A stretch of DNA of 64,000 bases from the NCBI GenBank assembly GCA_008973525.1, contig WACJ01000008.1, positions 248,001 to 312,000 on the forward strand, read 5' to 3'. Position 1 is the first letter of the stretch; every line of letters starts with the position of its first letter. Both the position numbers and the translations under genes were made by a program. This stretch comes from Stenopsyche tienmushanensis. Its lineage: Eukaryota > Arthropoda > Insecta > Trichoptera > Stenopsychidae. Shown in pieces: positions 12,402-26,900 of the stretch. The notes beneath the pieces were generated by a model. That model saw only the letters and a program-made list of their open reading frames with translations. It searched no databases and was not told where the DNA came from.

Positions 12402-12745
12402 CCCGTATTTATTATATTTCATATCGATATTCGATAATATATACATATATATCAATATAGATTCAATATACATTCTAACCTCTTTTTGTGCGATTTCGAA
12501 GTTATGCGGTTTTTAAAATCCATGGAACGCATCTTCGGTTTTTCTATGTAAGTTATAGCTATTTTTGTACGATTTTCCGCGGAATGCATCTACCGCACAA
12601 AAAAAAGGTTTAAGTGTAATGTATATCGATATAGATAGTATATCGAAATTCATTGTAGTAATGTTGTAAAAATTCCCATTATTACAACTTTACTACAACT
12701 CGACTCAGTGTAGTAAATACACCATAGTAAAAGAATGGTTAATGC
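12402..12745 (+). repeat. Family A copy 2, interrupted by an inverted-repeat element
   Basis: The first part (12402-12435, ending in CATATCGATATTC) and the second part (from about 12675, ATTCCCATTATT, to AGTGTAGTAAATACACCATA) are the two halves of the family A unit, separated by about 240 bp. The intruder has facing arms near 12448-12491 and 12593-12645, both carrying ATATACATT..., AACCT-type and TTTTTGTGCG words. The copy is therefore a nested insertion. Confidence 0.6.
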
Positions 12746-12770
12746 TCATGATGTTCAATTATACAAGATG

Positions 12771-13204
12771 GGCTATAAGTTTTGGCGTTTTTTTAAATAA
12801 CCATGATCAGAAGATTATAAGAACAAAAATATCCTGTAAAATTATTTATTAAAAGTAATGTTGTCCAAATGGTCGCTATTTTGCCGCTGGCATTCCTTTA
12901 ATGTGGCCCTCAGATTTTAAAAAAACTTTTCAACACAAAGTTCGGGGTGTATTGATCATTTCTTGGCGGATGTCCTCCTTTAATTGAATTTTTTATGTTG
13001 GTTTATTTACATAGACTCAACTTTTGAGATAGCCCCATTTAAGGGTTTTGAGGAATTCCAACAGCGAAATGGTGCCCATTTGGACAATATTATTTTAAAA
13101 AAATGATTTTCAAGGATATTTTTATTCTTATAAATAAATATTTATTTGAATACAAACTCTATTTTTCATTTATGGTTATTTCAAAACCGCAAAAACTTAT
13201 GGTC
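12771..13204. mobile_element. 434-bp element with ~115-bp terminal inverted repeats
   Basis: The left end starts GGCTATAAGTTTTGGCG and the right end reverses to GACCATAAGTTTTTGCGG. Similarity then continues inward through AAATAACCAT, AAAAATATCCT and TTGTCCAAATGG, making arms of about 115 bp around a core of about 200 bp. No transposase is readable. It is best described as a mariner-like non-autonomous long-TIR element downstream of the adenylyl cyclase gene. Confidence 0.65.
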
Positions 13205-14945
13205 TACTTATCTTCTCTTCTTATGTTATCGAAATAAATCAAAATAAATTAGAAAAATCCTTCAGCATTAAATTCTGAAAAATGATTTTATCAAGGATAA
13301 GATGAGCTAAAAATACATATGTGTATATTTAAAAGTAATATTGATTTATTGGCTTTTACATTATGATGATTATTTTAATATTAAAAAACATTTAACATTA
13401 AATAACATTTTTTTAAAATACGTTATAGCGTGGAAAGAATGGACTAAAAAAGTTTTACGAGCAATGCATTGGAGGCTATCGATAGTATCGATGGTTTTAT
13501 ACCCCTATTTATAAATTTGTAGAGAACTTTCAAGACGGTCGCAAAATTATATTAAAATGACCATGAACCAAACGACCGTTATTAAAAAAATCAAATACGA
13601 TTGATTGAAGATTGTAAATGGACAACGAAAAAAAATAATTTAAATAATATAGCAGCTAAATACACCTTTAAAATAATAAAACATATTTTATAAATATATT
13701 TATAAAATTTATTATATTCCATCCAAAATGCAAATTTATCATCGCCTTAATAACATCAAGTCAACGCTTAAAACATATTTATGATGCTATTTAATTGACG
13801 TTTGATGATTCTAAAGGTTTCATAACGTATTGAAAAAAAATCAAGTAGATGGATGACAAAAAGCCGGACTAGAGTCAAAGTTGAAAATAAAAATAATACT
13901 GCCAAAATAATTTGAGTGCCTTCCAGGAAGGTGATGTATTTATATGGCTGCGGTTGATGCGGTTGCTTTAATCTCTGTGTGAAATTAATAATTCATACTG
14001 TTTTTAATCTATTTTTCAACAATGACCACTCGCTATAACCAAGAACCGTGTATTAAATAAGTCTCGGTGAACTGTCAGCATTAAACATAACCTAGATATC
14101 TTGAGATATTTTATGAATTATTGATACAATTTGTAACCGTATATTATAATTTGTGTTGTTTTTAACCATTTATAATAAATTTAATAAATTTGCAATTGAA
14201 CTTTTGGAAAATATTTGTTTTTAAAGCTACAAAAAATTTATTTGAAATATTCACCATATAAATTTTGTAACATAAATTGCCAATAATTTGATATTAACGC
14301 ATTAAATATAAGTATTTAATGTAGATCAAACTAGCGTAGTTACGATCTATTCATTGTTTTTATTCATTTAAATTTATTAAATTATATTTTTCTGTAAATA
14401 AGGAAGTATATAAGTATAGATTAAATATACGTAAATAAGATAAGAATGTCAATACTGTTAACAATGTAGATATGATGATAAACATGCATTTACAATATAG
14501 ATAACATTCCCTACATTGTATATTTATTTGATTATTAACTTTATACAATATGAAAGCTCTCAAATTAATAAATTGATTTATTTTTAATGCTTTTCATTTT
14601 CTCATTTATTTGAATAGTGTTTATCTGCGCAGATATTCAAATCAATCCTACTATAAGACAAATTCGTCACGAATCATTTTCAAAATGAATTTTGAAAAAA
14701 TAATGTTTATTATAATAATCTGAATTAAACGAGAAAAAATGGATTTATATTGATAATTTATTATGTGCAGTGTTTTTATTACTTTTATCAATAAAGTTTT
14801 TGCTTTCTTCCGAATAGAATTAACAATATAATTGTAAAACACGTTATAAATAGTACCCGAGGAAATATTCCATAATTAGGAACTAAAGTTATTTATATTT
14901 AATATAAATGCTTATAGGTCATATGGTGTTGTGAAGATCGTCGGA

Positions 14946-17900
14946 ATGTCTGATGGCGATCCATCTTTGGAAGAATGCAGTCCACAAGAACCATTTGAAT
15001 ATGAGAAACAAGCCTTCCTTGGAAGAGGATCCAGTCTAGTAGGGACTCCTTTACATGTACTTTATGGAATCGGTGATGTATCCAAACAGACTGCTTCATT
15101 TATCAACGATGCCAAGGGTCATGTGTTACCGGGGCCTTCCTCCGGTCAAATTAAAACAGCTGTCGTTCAGGTATCAGAATAAATATTTTTTCTCTTCGTA
15201 TATTTGAAAGCTCAAATGAAATTAAGCAATATAAGTAGGCGACAGACGCTGGAGGACCGTTAAAAAGTTATTTAGTTATGATATTGTCTTATTTGACCGC
15301 GGCACACCGGTTGCGGAGCACTGCGCTGGACTGTTATTCATTGTAATTAGGACAAATATATGTTTCAATGACGTTGTTGAATGAAAGATTACAGCAATTA
15401 TTTAACATAATATATATATATACTTCTATATCAGATATTACATCATTGTGCAAGTGTTATGAATGTTTTACAATTAAACAGATTGCATTTTTGATTTAAA
15501 AAACAAAATATTACTATGAAAACTATGATATGATTCAAACCACGTCCTGTTATGTGATTTTTCACTAAAGATACAGAATTTGTTATCTCAATAAACATTT
15601 CACTGCTTTATTTAGCGCATTTAGATAATTTTTAAACGAGTAGTTGCATGCATATTCATTTAGTAACGTCTATGAATGCACGTTTTGTTTATAATCGGAA
15701 CTAATGAACACAACTTGATTATAAATGTTTAGATCAATTGTGATTAGTGAAATGTATTTTTAGGTAAACGACAACCTGAAGAGTCCTTCAAATGACTTGA
15801 AAGCAATGTCTGTCCTCAGTATGTCGGCAGACAATATGTCAATCGATATGAACACAGAAAGGTAAATTCAATATTATTGATTTATTTTTTAAATGCTCTC
15901 TGAGATTCTCAAACCTCCATATTTAATATTTAAATTGATACCATGCATTTTACGTATTACTAATAAATTCGTACAACTAAATTCCGGATTAAATTTGAAT
16001 CGTCCTCATATTAACCACCTTTTTAATGATATAACGTCCATATGAACATCATAAAATGGATATAAAACAGCCTCAAGAAAAATATTTTAGTATCAGCACA
16101 ATGGATTTGGAACTAAATAAACCATGGTTTATATTAATCCTTGCATTTTTTTTTAAATCAATGCTATAAATATATATATATATATTTTAAAGAAAAATTG
16201 GAAATCCTTGAATGCTTTTCATCAATATATAATTTGGCATTAAGCGTGTTCTAGTATGTGTTAGCTCACTTATTCATGAAGGAAATTTGTGTTTATCCAC
16301 AAGGGTTTCTTATCTATTTGGTGATCACAGAAATATAGTTTTTAATGCCTTACGCGCAAATACCAATCTCCCATCCGTTTATTTTGTTTGTCATCATAGG
16401 GTGGGGCCACTCACGCCCTTAATGATAACACACTTCGCCTTATTTTCACCCCCTAGAGCAAATTAACTAAACGTTGAAGCAGTAATATTTCACATTTGAC
16501 AATGAAAAGACTGTTTTTTGCAGTCCATAAACTGATGCATTATTAAATTCATTGATCCATTTTATTTATAATTATTATTATGAAATTCAGAAATAAAGTA
16601 TCTGCTGTATCCACAATTTCAAGGTATTTTTTTTCTAATTGAAAGTATAATGATGTCGCATCATTTTTGTCATCTTCTGTTTTATGATGCATAATGAACA
16701 TAAGACGATATTTAATCTGTTATGCATTGATATTTCCATTAATTTTAGAGACAATGAAAGTGTTGCTTCCACTAGACTTGCAGATGAACCACTATGTAAT
16801 CCAACAACAGTGGAACCTGAAATGGTTCCGACATTTTCATTCGATTTAGAACCACTCACACCATTACGGTAATTACATTTTGCATTACATTTTATTACCG
16901 ATAAATTTTTAAAAATATATTGATTCTCAGGTTTAATTTCTTGTATTTTTATAGTACACCATCAACTGGAACGACTAAGAACCCTTCTTTATATTTTCGG
17001 GATGGTTTACGCTCCATTGATTTTGTTTTGGTCTGGGAATCAGAAAAGGATTCCTGTTCAAGAATGGATGGTGTTCGTCGTCGCATTTTTGAAAAAGGTT
17101 TATGTCATGAAGGGCTACATCTGGAGAGAGAACCTCCTCAGGGGGGTCTTAATTTTATCAAAGTAAGTGCACAAATCAAATTTCTAACGATCTATACTCA
17201 ACCAGAAACTTGTAATGGCTCTAATCTTATATAGTCACTAACTCGTATCTATTCATATATATTTCTAGCTTATGCGTTACTCGGTTTTAAGTCTTTAACT
17301 AGCTCCCAGCCCGCGCTCAGAGCCCTTGTGATTTTAAGAAGTCGTAAAAGAGCAGTCCTCATAAGTTGGACATAAATTAATTCTAATTTGCAATCCATCA
17401 TATTTTTACTATGCTTATATTATTCCCACAAGTGTAAACAGTAAGTTGGCCAAGTTTTATCGCAATTGGATGAACAGTATGGAAGCACATTAAATACGAA
17501 CAACAAACATTGATTTTTATATATTAGAAGATTACGCCTATGTTACTCGCGCAATCCTTAACAATAAGTGTATAAAGTTTTATCGCAATCTGATGAACAG
17601 TATGGCAACGCATTACACACGAAAAAAGAGATATTAATTTTTATATATTAGATCTTTAAAACGTGTTATTAATGATAATGCTTCAATTTTAGATCCATGC
17701 TCCTCAAGAAGTTCTAATGAGATACAGTGAAATTTTAAAATTAAGAATGCCAATGAAGGAGGTAATATAACATTTTTTTATACCGTTTTAAAAATTATTG
17801 TAATGTTTGTAATTGTAATAACTGTAAATTGTGTTTAAAAAAATATTTATATTAAGTATTTTATTTACAAACCCTTAGTTTTTGCTCGTTATCCAGTAAA

Positions 17901-20900
17901 TTTGAAAATCTACAAATGGAAATTTAGATAATACACTCGGACCTCGTATAACACGTTTATATGGTTCCACAAAAACGTCGTTTAATACAAATACACGTTA
18001 TAGAAGGTTTGAAGTTCATACAAAATTGGGGTTTGCGTTCCAAAAAGTTATATGAAACCGTGTTATACGAGGTCCGAGTGTACAGTAATGCATTGCTTCA
18101 AATTTGACCGTGTAATTTTTGCTTGAGTTTTGAAATGAATTTATAAATTGTTATCTTACTTTTCTATTGTTTTTAATATCATGAATTTAAAAATAGCAAA
18201 TCGGATAGATCAGCACATCTTTACTGTAATAGGACAAGTGGTGAAAACCATATTTAACGGCTATTTTGATGTTTGCTGTGATTTCTTTAAATGAAATATA
18301 ACTATTGCTACAGTCGATGTTAATGTTAATCTTATGTACGCTTAATCTAAAATAATTAACATTCGTAACGATGAAAAAATATAGCAGTAAGCGATACCCT
18401 CTGCACGTCTCAAAAATACGAAAACAGATCCTGACTACTCAAGTAAACGGAAGGAAAATAGTTCTATACAATGAAGACGAAACAAACAGCATACAAATGT
18501 ATTAAATATTTTCCTAATTTCATCTTCATCTTTTATCAGGATCTATGTAAAATTGAAAAAGGTTCCCGAAACAGCTCTATTTTGAATGCTACTCGGTATT
18601 TATCGCAAAAGGTATACTTAATATGATTTTAAAAAGGCAAATCAAAATATTTATATACATATTTTGAGCTAACAATTTTGGGGGTTATTTTATGCTTGCT
18701 AATTATATATATTCAAATTTGCTTTGACTTCCTTTATACCTTATAATGAAGATATTTGTTTTCTGTATATAACAGTGTGATGTATATTCCTTGATGTCTT
18801 ATATTATATACGTTTTCAGGCAGTTTCACTATATACGACATATTTTTGAATTATTTGTATACTTTATGTGGTAATTAGATAACATTTGTGAATTTTAATA
18901 TACATATTGTATTAATAGTGAAACGGCTTATTATTTGTTGGAATTTAAAACATGTGATTGTCGAGTTGTAACATTATTCATTGTTAACCCTTTGCGGTTG
19001 TATGTCTGCTCTCAGCCACCACAACAAGGAATCGTACGAATCTTAACTCTATTTGATTTAGACCTTGTCACAAATCAAAATATTGCCCAGACAAATCAGA
19101 GATAACGAAGTGCAATATAAACAAACGCGGTCGTTCCACACTCGCCATATAAATCGCCGTGGCGAGTCAGTCGCCTTTTGAGAGTGAAGAAATCGACAAG
19201 CTTCGGAGATATATCATAGAATTTCAAATATAGCTTTACAAATTACGCTTACTGTAATTAGGCATTCTCGCTTGTTAAGATATTTCAAAATAATACTCCA
19301 AAATGGCAAAAATAATATTACCGAAAGAAGTGCAGTCGAAAACCAGGACTGCATATTGGAGATTAATTTCAAAGATACTACACAATGGATAAATAAACAC
19401 GAAAACATTATATTGAAACACATTATTGTCTAAAAATGCATCTAATGTTCAATAAAGAATTGATACATCTTGTTTATCCTTCATAATCTTGCATGTTATG
19501 TATCACTGCTCTTTCAATCGAAATTAATTCCGACCAGTACGACACCATCTCCAAATTTAATACGTCCGCAAAGGGTTAATATAATAGAATTCTACTAATT
19601 CATATGACCAAAAAATGCTTTTTTCAATCATTGTCAACTCCAGCAATTGAAATTGTTGAATTAAGTAAATTAACACTTCATTTCTAATGTAAAATTAACA
19701 CTTAGAGCTTGTACATTTGTATTTAAATGAGTATGAGGTGAATTTATATCATTTTACAAAAGGCTTTTCATTCAAATATAATATAACGTAACTTTTTATA
19801 ACATAATTATCGTAGATGTACCGTTTCTTATCATCAGTTACAATGCTATTCAAAAAGAGACTATTTTGTTGCGTTGTTAAAAAGGCGTAAGGTTTTTTGT
19901 GTTTGGTCAAGGTTTGCGGTACTCATCCTACCCCATAACACCCATCCTATTCGTTTTGCCGATGAATTTTAAATGTATATGCACAGTGGTCTATGAGGAT
20001 CCTAGTATTTGCAATAACTCCTCGATTATTTGCAGTGGATCTCGATTGGGAGTTTTAGGGCACTATTATCAAAATTCGATGATTAAAGCCAGATTAAAAT
20101 TTCTGGAATCAATAGTATCATCTCGTGTAGATCCCCATTCATTAATGAGGACCTAATGTTCATTCATTTGAATCTTTTGTCCAGGTCATGAACCAAATAT
20201 CTTTTCAGCTTACGTGTTCCGGAGCTTTGGCTAATCAGCTCTTCAACAAGGCGGTTGGGGTGTGTGTTTAACCTTCTTTTGTACTTCTGGCTATGGCTTT
20301 CGATCTCCTACTGTTGGTTTGCTTAATATGCTGTGTATTGTTTCATTTATAACGTACCATGGAACATTGCCTATAGTACGCAGCATTTTGGATTGAAAGC
20401 ATTGGAGAATGTCTATATTGGAGTTTGTTGCGGTACCCCAGAACTGTATCCCATACGTCCAGATTGGTTTTAGTATACTTTTGTATAAAAGTGTTTTATT
20501 TATTAGGGACAGATCCGATTTTCAGTCCATTAACCAATACAGCATTCTCATTTTGATCTCCATTTGCTTTCTCTTAATGCTTATGTGCGTCTTCCAAGTT
20601 AAACGTCTGTCCAGGTGCATGCTGAAATATTTAACTAAATCTGCCTGTGACAATGTACAATCGTTCAGTGAGACAGGAGGATATGTCTCTCGTCTATTAG
20701 TGAAAGTGACATGCGTGGATTTACTTTCATTGGCCTTTATGCGCCATTTCTTGAGCCATTTCTGTATATTGTTGAGGTCATGTTGGAGCAGATGAGACGC
20801 TATTGCAGGGTCGTTGTGTGAGGTTAGAAGAGCTGTGTCGTCCGCAAAGGTGGCCGTTGTCGTGGTGTCTGTTGTCGGAATGTCGGCTGTGTATAAAAGG

Positions 20901-23900
20901 TATAAAACTGGACCAAGTACGCTGCCTTGTGGGACGCCGGATTTTATATCATGGAGTGTGGTGGCTTCATCTTTGTATTTGACGTAGAATGTTCTGTTGG
21001 TTAGGTATGATTTAAATATGAAAAAATAGTTTTTGTATTCAATCAATCTTTGAATTTTTTTTTCGATAGAAAAGGCTCCAATTGTGTAATCATTTTCAAT
21101 TGCTGGAATTCAAATTAAGGGATTTTACCACATTTAGTATTTCATAAAAATGTTTTTAAATGTTCTACATAACTACATAAATTAGCAGTGAAAGCTTAAG
21201 AAGTAGTTCATCACAAAAACTAAATACAGGTTTTATTTTGCACATTCAAAAATTGTTTGTGTCTGTGTATGTTTTGGGTTATACACGTTTAAGATAATGT
21301 GTGTGTGTTTTTTTTATGAAATCACAGTTTTAATGGTATAAATATAGGACACATTTCTGACAAACATTTAACATATTTAACCTTCCAAAACTTTGTATTT
21401 AGTGGGGGATGCAATTGTTTACATACATAATGGTTCTAAATATTTATTATATTCACGGAAATCTGTATCGTATGAGTGACTCAAATGTCTTCGGTTCAAA
21501 TCTACAAGAAGCGTGTTTCTCAAATGCTTTATATTCAGATTGCAATAAATTTATGTTGTAAAAGGAATAAACATCTTTTCGTTAATGTATTTATTTTTAC
21601 ATTGCTTTGCTTATTGCTATTAACATTTAAATTATAGTTTCAATAATTTAATCTTGAAAATACCATAAAAATAATTCATTTGGAACATTTGAAATTTATA
21701 TTGCTTCTGATTATAAAAGCAAATAGTTATTTTGTGTTATATTATTTGCTTTTACATCTGTATTAATAACAAAGTAATTATTATAAATGATATGTTTTAG
21801 TTACCTGGCCTCCGTAGAGTTCATACGAAGACGAATTCTCTACTCGGCAATGTAAACAACTGTTTTGATCGCGTTATGAGAGAAGTGAAAGTCGATAACA
21901 GACTATTTCCAGAGAAGGGACATCGTTTTACGGCTATTTATTCGCGCGATAAAGATTATTTGTAAGATAAAATAATTGCAATTGTATAACATAATTTTCA
22001 GGGTGTAAAATGACAAATTTGTTTATTTTAAGATTTGATTTAAAAGCGCCTGGATTTTGGTCTGGTTCGGTTTGTTCTCGCATTGTTCAATTTATGTTGG
22101 ACAGGCAGAGATTCTCGACAAATAGCAATGATGATTTCGCCTTCGGTATCGAGAGACTTATCTCGGAAAACGTTTATACTGCTGCGTATCCTCTGCACGA
22201 TGTAAGAATAATTGTCTTATAGGCTGAAATAACCATTAAAGTGTTAATGAAAAATTATCGATATATGAAATTTAATATTCTAGGGAGACATTCGAATACC
22301 GGGATCTATGAGAAATCTCTTGTACACAGAATGGGCTGCTGTATCAAAGTCTTTTCGATATCAACCTTTGGATTATGTGAAAGATTATTTTGGTGTAAAA
22401 ATAGGTTCGATCTGATTCAATCCAAAATATATTTTAAAGGTCCACCGGCAAAATTTTACTGTGCATTAATGATCAATTTGTAAATCTTTTTTCAGCTCTG
22501 TACTTTGCTTGGCTAGGATTTTATACTCATATGCTTTTGCCTGCTGCTGTTGTGGGTTTGATCTGTTTCATTTATTCAGTTGCTACACTTTATGACAATC
22601 AACCGAGGTTAGTTATATCGTATATTAAAGTATGAAATATATTAACACTATATGCTTTTACTAACAGTGTCCTTTGTACATACTTTAGTGAAGATGTTTG
22701 CAATGATAACTCAACGATAAAGATGTGTCCGTTGTGTGATTATTGGTGTGATTACTGGGAACTCAAGGAAACGTGCTTACATTCAAGAGTAACATATTTA
22801 TTTGATAATCCTACAACAGTTTTCTTTGCAATATTTATGAGTTTTTGGGGTACATGTATATATATATATAATTGTTTAATATTATCATTATACAAATACG
22901 TACAAGAATCATAACTGTATCTTATTTTTTTAGCTGCATTATTTCTTGAACTATGGAAAAGATACTCTGCAGAGATCACTCATCGCTGGGATTTAACGGG
23001 CTTTGATGTGCACGAAGAACATCCTCGGCCACAATATCTCGCTAGACTCTCGCACGTCAAGAAAAAACAGGCAAGCTTTCAATAATACACGAACTAGTCA
23101 TATTTTTATGAAATATTTATTTGTAATAAATTTTTTTAGGTAAACGTAGTTACCAATACGCTTGAACCACATGTACCCTTTTGGCGAATGCGACTTCCAG
23201 CTACAGTACTAAGCTTTTCTATTGTCATTTTATTGGTAATATATATTTGATTTGCATATCTGATTTATCTTCTTTTTTCTTTCAATCACTATTCTAAATA
23301 AATTTTCATTTTCAGGTGATGTTAGCATTGGCAACTGTGTTGGCAGTAGTGCTCTATAGAATGTCTCTTTTAGCTGCTCTGTCAGTACAAGGCGATTCAG
23401 TTATAACTAGTTATGCCATTCTTTTTACAACTGCTACTGCTGCTTCTATTAATCTGGTTCTCATCTGCATATTTAACTTGGTAATTATCTTTACATTTCA
23501 TTTAAATCATAAGCTTTCTGAGAACTTGAGCGATAACAAAACACGCACAACAGTAAATAAATCAATTAGTACTTTCCAAAATGCCTTAAATACACTTACA
23601 TGCTGAAACTGAAAAACAAAAAATCCCCAAGTCTTGACACAATAGATAATACAATCATTAAAAACCTTCCTTTAAAGGTGGTTATCCAAATGGCAAAAAT
23701 ATTTAATACATGTCTTCAAGTGGGGTATAGTGGGGTAGTGGGGTAAATTAATAAAATATATTAGATGTTAGAATTTAGCTTGTAATTAGGATAAGGATAT
23801 GAATCCAAAACCTAAGTTTGTTTTTGTATCCGACTGCAAACATTTTTTTCAGATATACACATGGTTAGCCGAGAAGTTAACAGAGCAAGAACTTCTCAGA

Positions 23901-26900
23901 ACCCAAACAGAATTCGACGACTCGCTTACGTTAAAAATATATTTATTACAATTTGTAAATTATTATGCGTCGATATTTTATATAGCCTTTTTCAAAGGTA
24001 AATTTGTCGGTCGACCTGGAGACTATAGTCGTATGTTCGGTTATAGACAAGAAGAGGTAGAGTTATTTTATACAAATGTACATATTAATATTCAATTAAA
24101 ATATATATTAAATCGATATTTCTATTTCAGTGTGGTCCGGGCGGTTGTTTAATGGAATTGTGCATTCAGTTAGCAATTATAATGGTCGGTAAACAAGCGG
24201 TCAATACCGTTTTAGAAATGGCTACGCCTGCCTTGTTTCGTTGGTACAATAATTTTAGAACTTGGAAGCATAGTCCACGCGACAGGTTTGATTAATATAC
24301 ATTTCTTCAATGAAATATAAATCATGTCAATAATACTTATATTTAAACATTATAACAGCATTAAAAGCTCACTTCAATGGCTCAAAGATTACAAACTAGT
24401 GGAATGGGGATCTCGAGGACTGTTTGCAGAATATTTGGAAATGGGTATATATTATTCTAATCTAAATAAATCTATTTACTTTTTACGATAAATTTAAATG
24501 AATATGCACTTTTTTACATACGTATTAGTATTGCAATATGGCTTTGTTACGATATTTGTTGCCGCTTTCCCCCTCGCTCCTTTGTTTGCATTACTTAACA
24601 ATATCCTGGAAATGAGACTGGATGCAATGAAATTACTTCGATTACATCGTAGACCCGTACCTCAACGTGTGAGAGACATTGGAGTTTGGTATCGTATACT
24701 CGACTCTATTGGAAAATTGAGCGTGATCACAAATGTGAGTTTTTAAAAATAAAATATACCGTGCAAACATTAAGCCAGTTGTTATATTAAAATATATTAT
24801 TTATGTTTTTAATATTTTAGGGATTCATCATTGCATTCACTTCAGAATTTATACCTCGGCTAGTGTATCGTTTTCATCATTCGCCGGATGGTACTCTTCG
24901 TGGTTTTTTAAATCATACATTAGCAATTTTTGATACATCTCATCTTGAACCTGGGTCAGCACCCCATGAGACTGATTATAATTTAACTCTTTGCAGGTGA
25001 ATATTTTTACAAATACTGTTATTTTTATTATACGGACAATTGCATGACATTGTTGTTAATTTTAGATATCCCGATTACCGAAAAGGTCCTTTAGCTGACG
25101 GTCGATATGAACATACATCTACTTATTGGCACGTGTTGGCCGCTCGATTAGCATTCATTGTAGTTTTTGAGGTAAAATTGATTAACATACTTATGATTTA
25201 ATTTAATTAAAATATTCTTTAAAATATTGTTTGCTTTATTTTTAGAATTTCGTAGCGATAGTGATGATCGTTGTTAAATGGATGATACCTGATATGTCTA
25301 CAGAATTAAGAGATCGCATCAGAAGAGAAGCATATGTAATGAATGAAATTATTATTAAAAAAGAACGGGAAAGAGCTGGATTGTTGTGTACGTATTGTAC
25401 TTTTTACCATAATCATAACTCATGCAGTCACAGCTTTTTTCACACCCATAAAAATTATAGGCATTTATATTTTATGATTTTAGTTTAATTCAATAATGAT
25501 GTGTACATTTTTAGTCTAAATCTCCATCTTTTTACATTCCTATTTTATGTGAATTTGTATTGATATTAGAGGTACTCATAGTTAATGTCGTTTTTTCAAT
25601 GCATCATCCACAAAATAGTCTCTTTCAGTATGTAAAGCAGTAAATATGTGTTTTGATGTTTCCCATGTGAATGTCTACCTATTCATCGATCTGAAACAAA
25701 AAAAAATGACTCCATTATCCCTCTAATGACAATGAGAGAGACGTGTCTGTCGGAATAACTTACAGAGCTGTATGCTTTTTCAATATCAAATATAAAAAGA
25801 AATTAAGAGACTACAAAGAACATCTGCAAGATTTATGGTGACATATTGGATGTTTGGAAATGCCAACGATGGTTTTAAAAAAAAATGTTGTTTTAAGCTT
25901 GGAATATGGACCTTGAGGTGAACGACTCATCTGGAGGGATGAAATTTTGGCGATGGCAATTTGAAAAAAGAGATGGCGTCCATTCGGGGACTCGGACCAC
26001 CTTTCCTGCCATGTCTGGATGACCACGCTCTTTGCCCACTTCTTGAAGGCATCCTTATCCTCCAGATCTCTGGCTTCGTCCTCCTCCAGTGAGTCCAGTC
26101 CCACTGATAGCGACAGTCCTTTCCGCCAACAATGTTTTACCACACTGATTTGCAGCCTCAAGTCTAATGATAACACCCCAACCAACCGGCAGGCTGGCCG
26201 TTGCCACTGTTCTATAAGCCTTCGTCATCTGTAGGAGTGGTGGTCGCTATGGTCAATCTTCCCATGATGGTCTTCGTTCGGTCTACTTGACCCAGGCGGG
26301 TCGCCCAGACCCCGGCTCCATATGTTATGATACTGATGAAAATTGCCTCATAGGCGATGCGCTTATCGTGACCGCCGAGTCCACAACCCTCTCCCCCAAG
26401 TCGTGCCATTTTTTAGTTGAATATAAGTGTGTAGGCTAGCAGATACGATAGTCCTTTCAAAAAATGCTATATACCGCATATTGACCGAAAATTTGGACAT
26501 GAGAAAGCTGTGCGCAGAATGGGTGCTGCGTTTGCTCACAATGGAACAAAAACAGCGTTGTGATGATATTTCTAGCGAGTGCTTCACGGCAATAAGGCTG
26601 AGTTTGCATCAATTCGGGATGAAATATGGGTCTATTACTTCACATCTGAGGCAAAGGAACTTGGAGACCCTCCGCCAACCCAAGGTGTTTATTATCCTGC
26701 TCATTTTCAACTTCGAGTGACAACTTGCGTTCTTCGCTAGATTTTGTACCTTAAAACCAAAAAAACTAGCTAAGAAAGCAACATAAATTACAGATAGAAA
26801 AATTTATAGTTTTTATGGGTGGGGGAATTCTAGATCCATTTGCGACCTCGTTTGTCGCGAGTCACTAATGTAAGTTATTCTCTGAGCAGGCTTTCATGAT

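Larger units (their letters stand above)
11551..14945. other. Intergenic region between adenylyl cyclase and Ano-1
   Basis: The region holds the adenylyl cyclase 3' UTR, the interrupted family A copy and the long-TIR element. The rest (13,205-14,900) is AT-rich and I see no exon in it. A 3' splice site at 14917-14918 suggests that Ano-1 has one or more 5' UTR exons here that I cannot place. Confidence 0.55.

Noticed and set aside
19214..19423. 69-codon hydrophobic minus-strand ORF
   Set aside because: It lies inside the piggyBac-like MITE and has no family resemblance.
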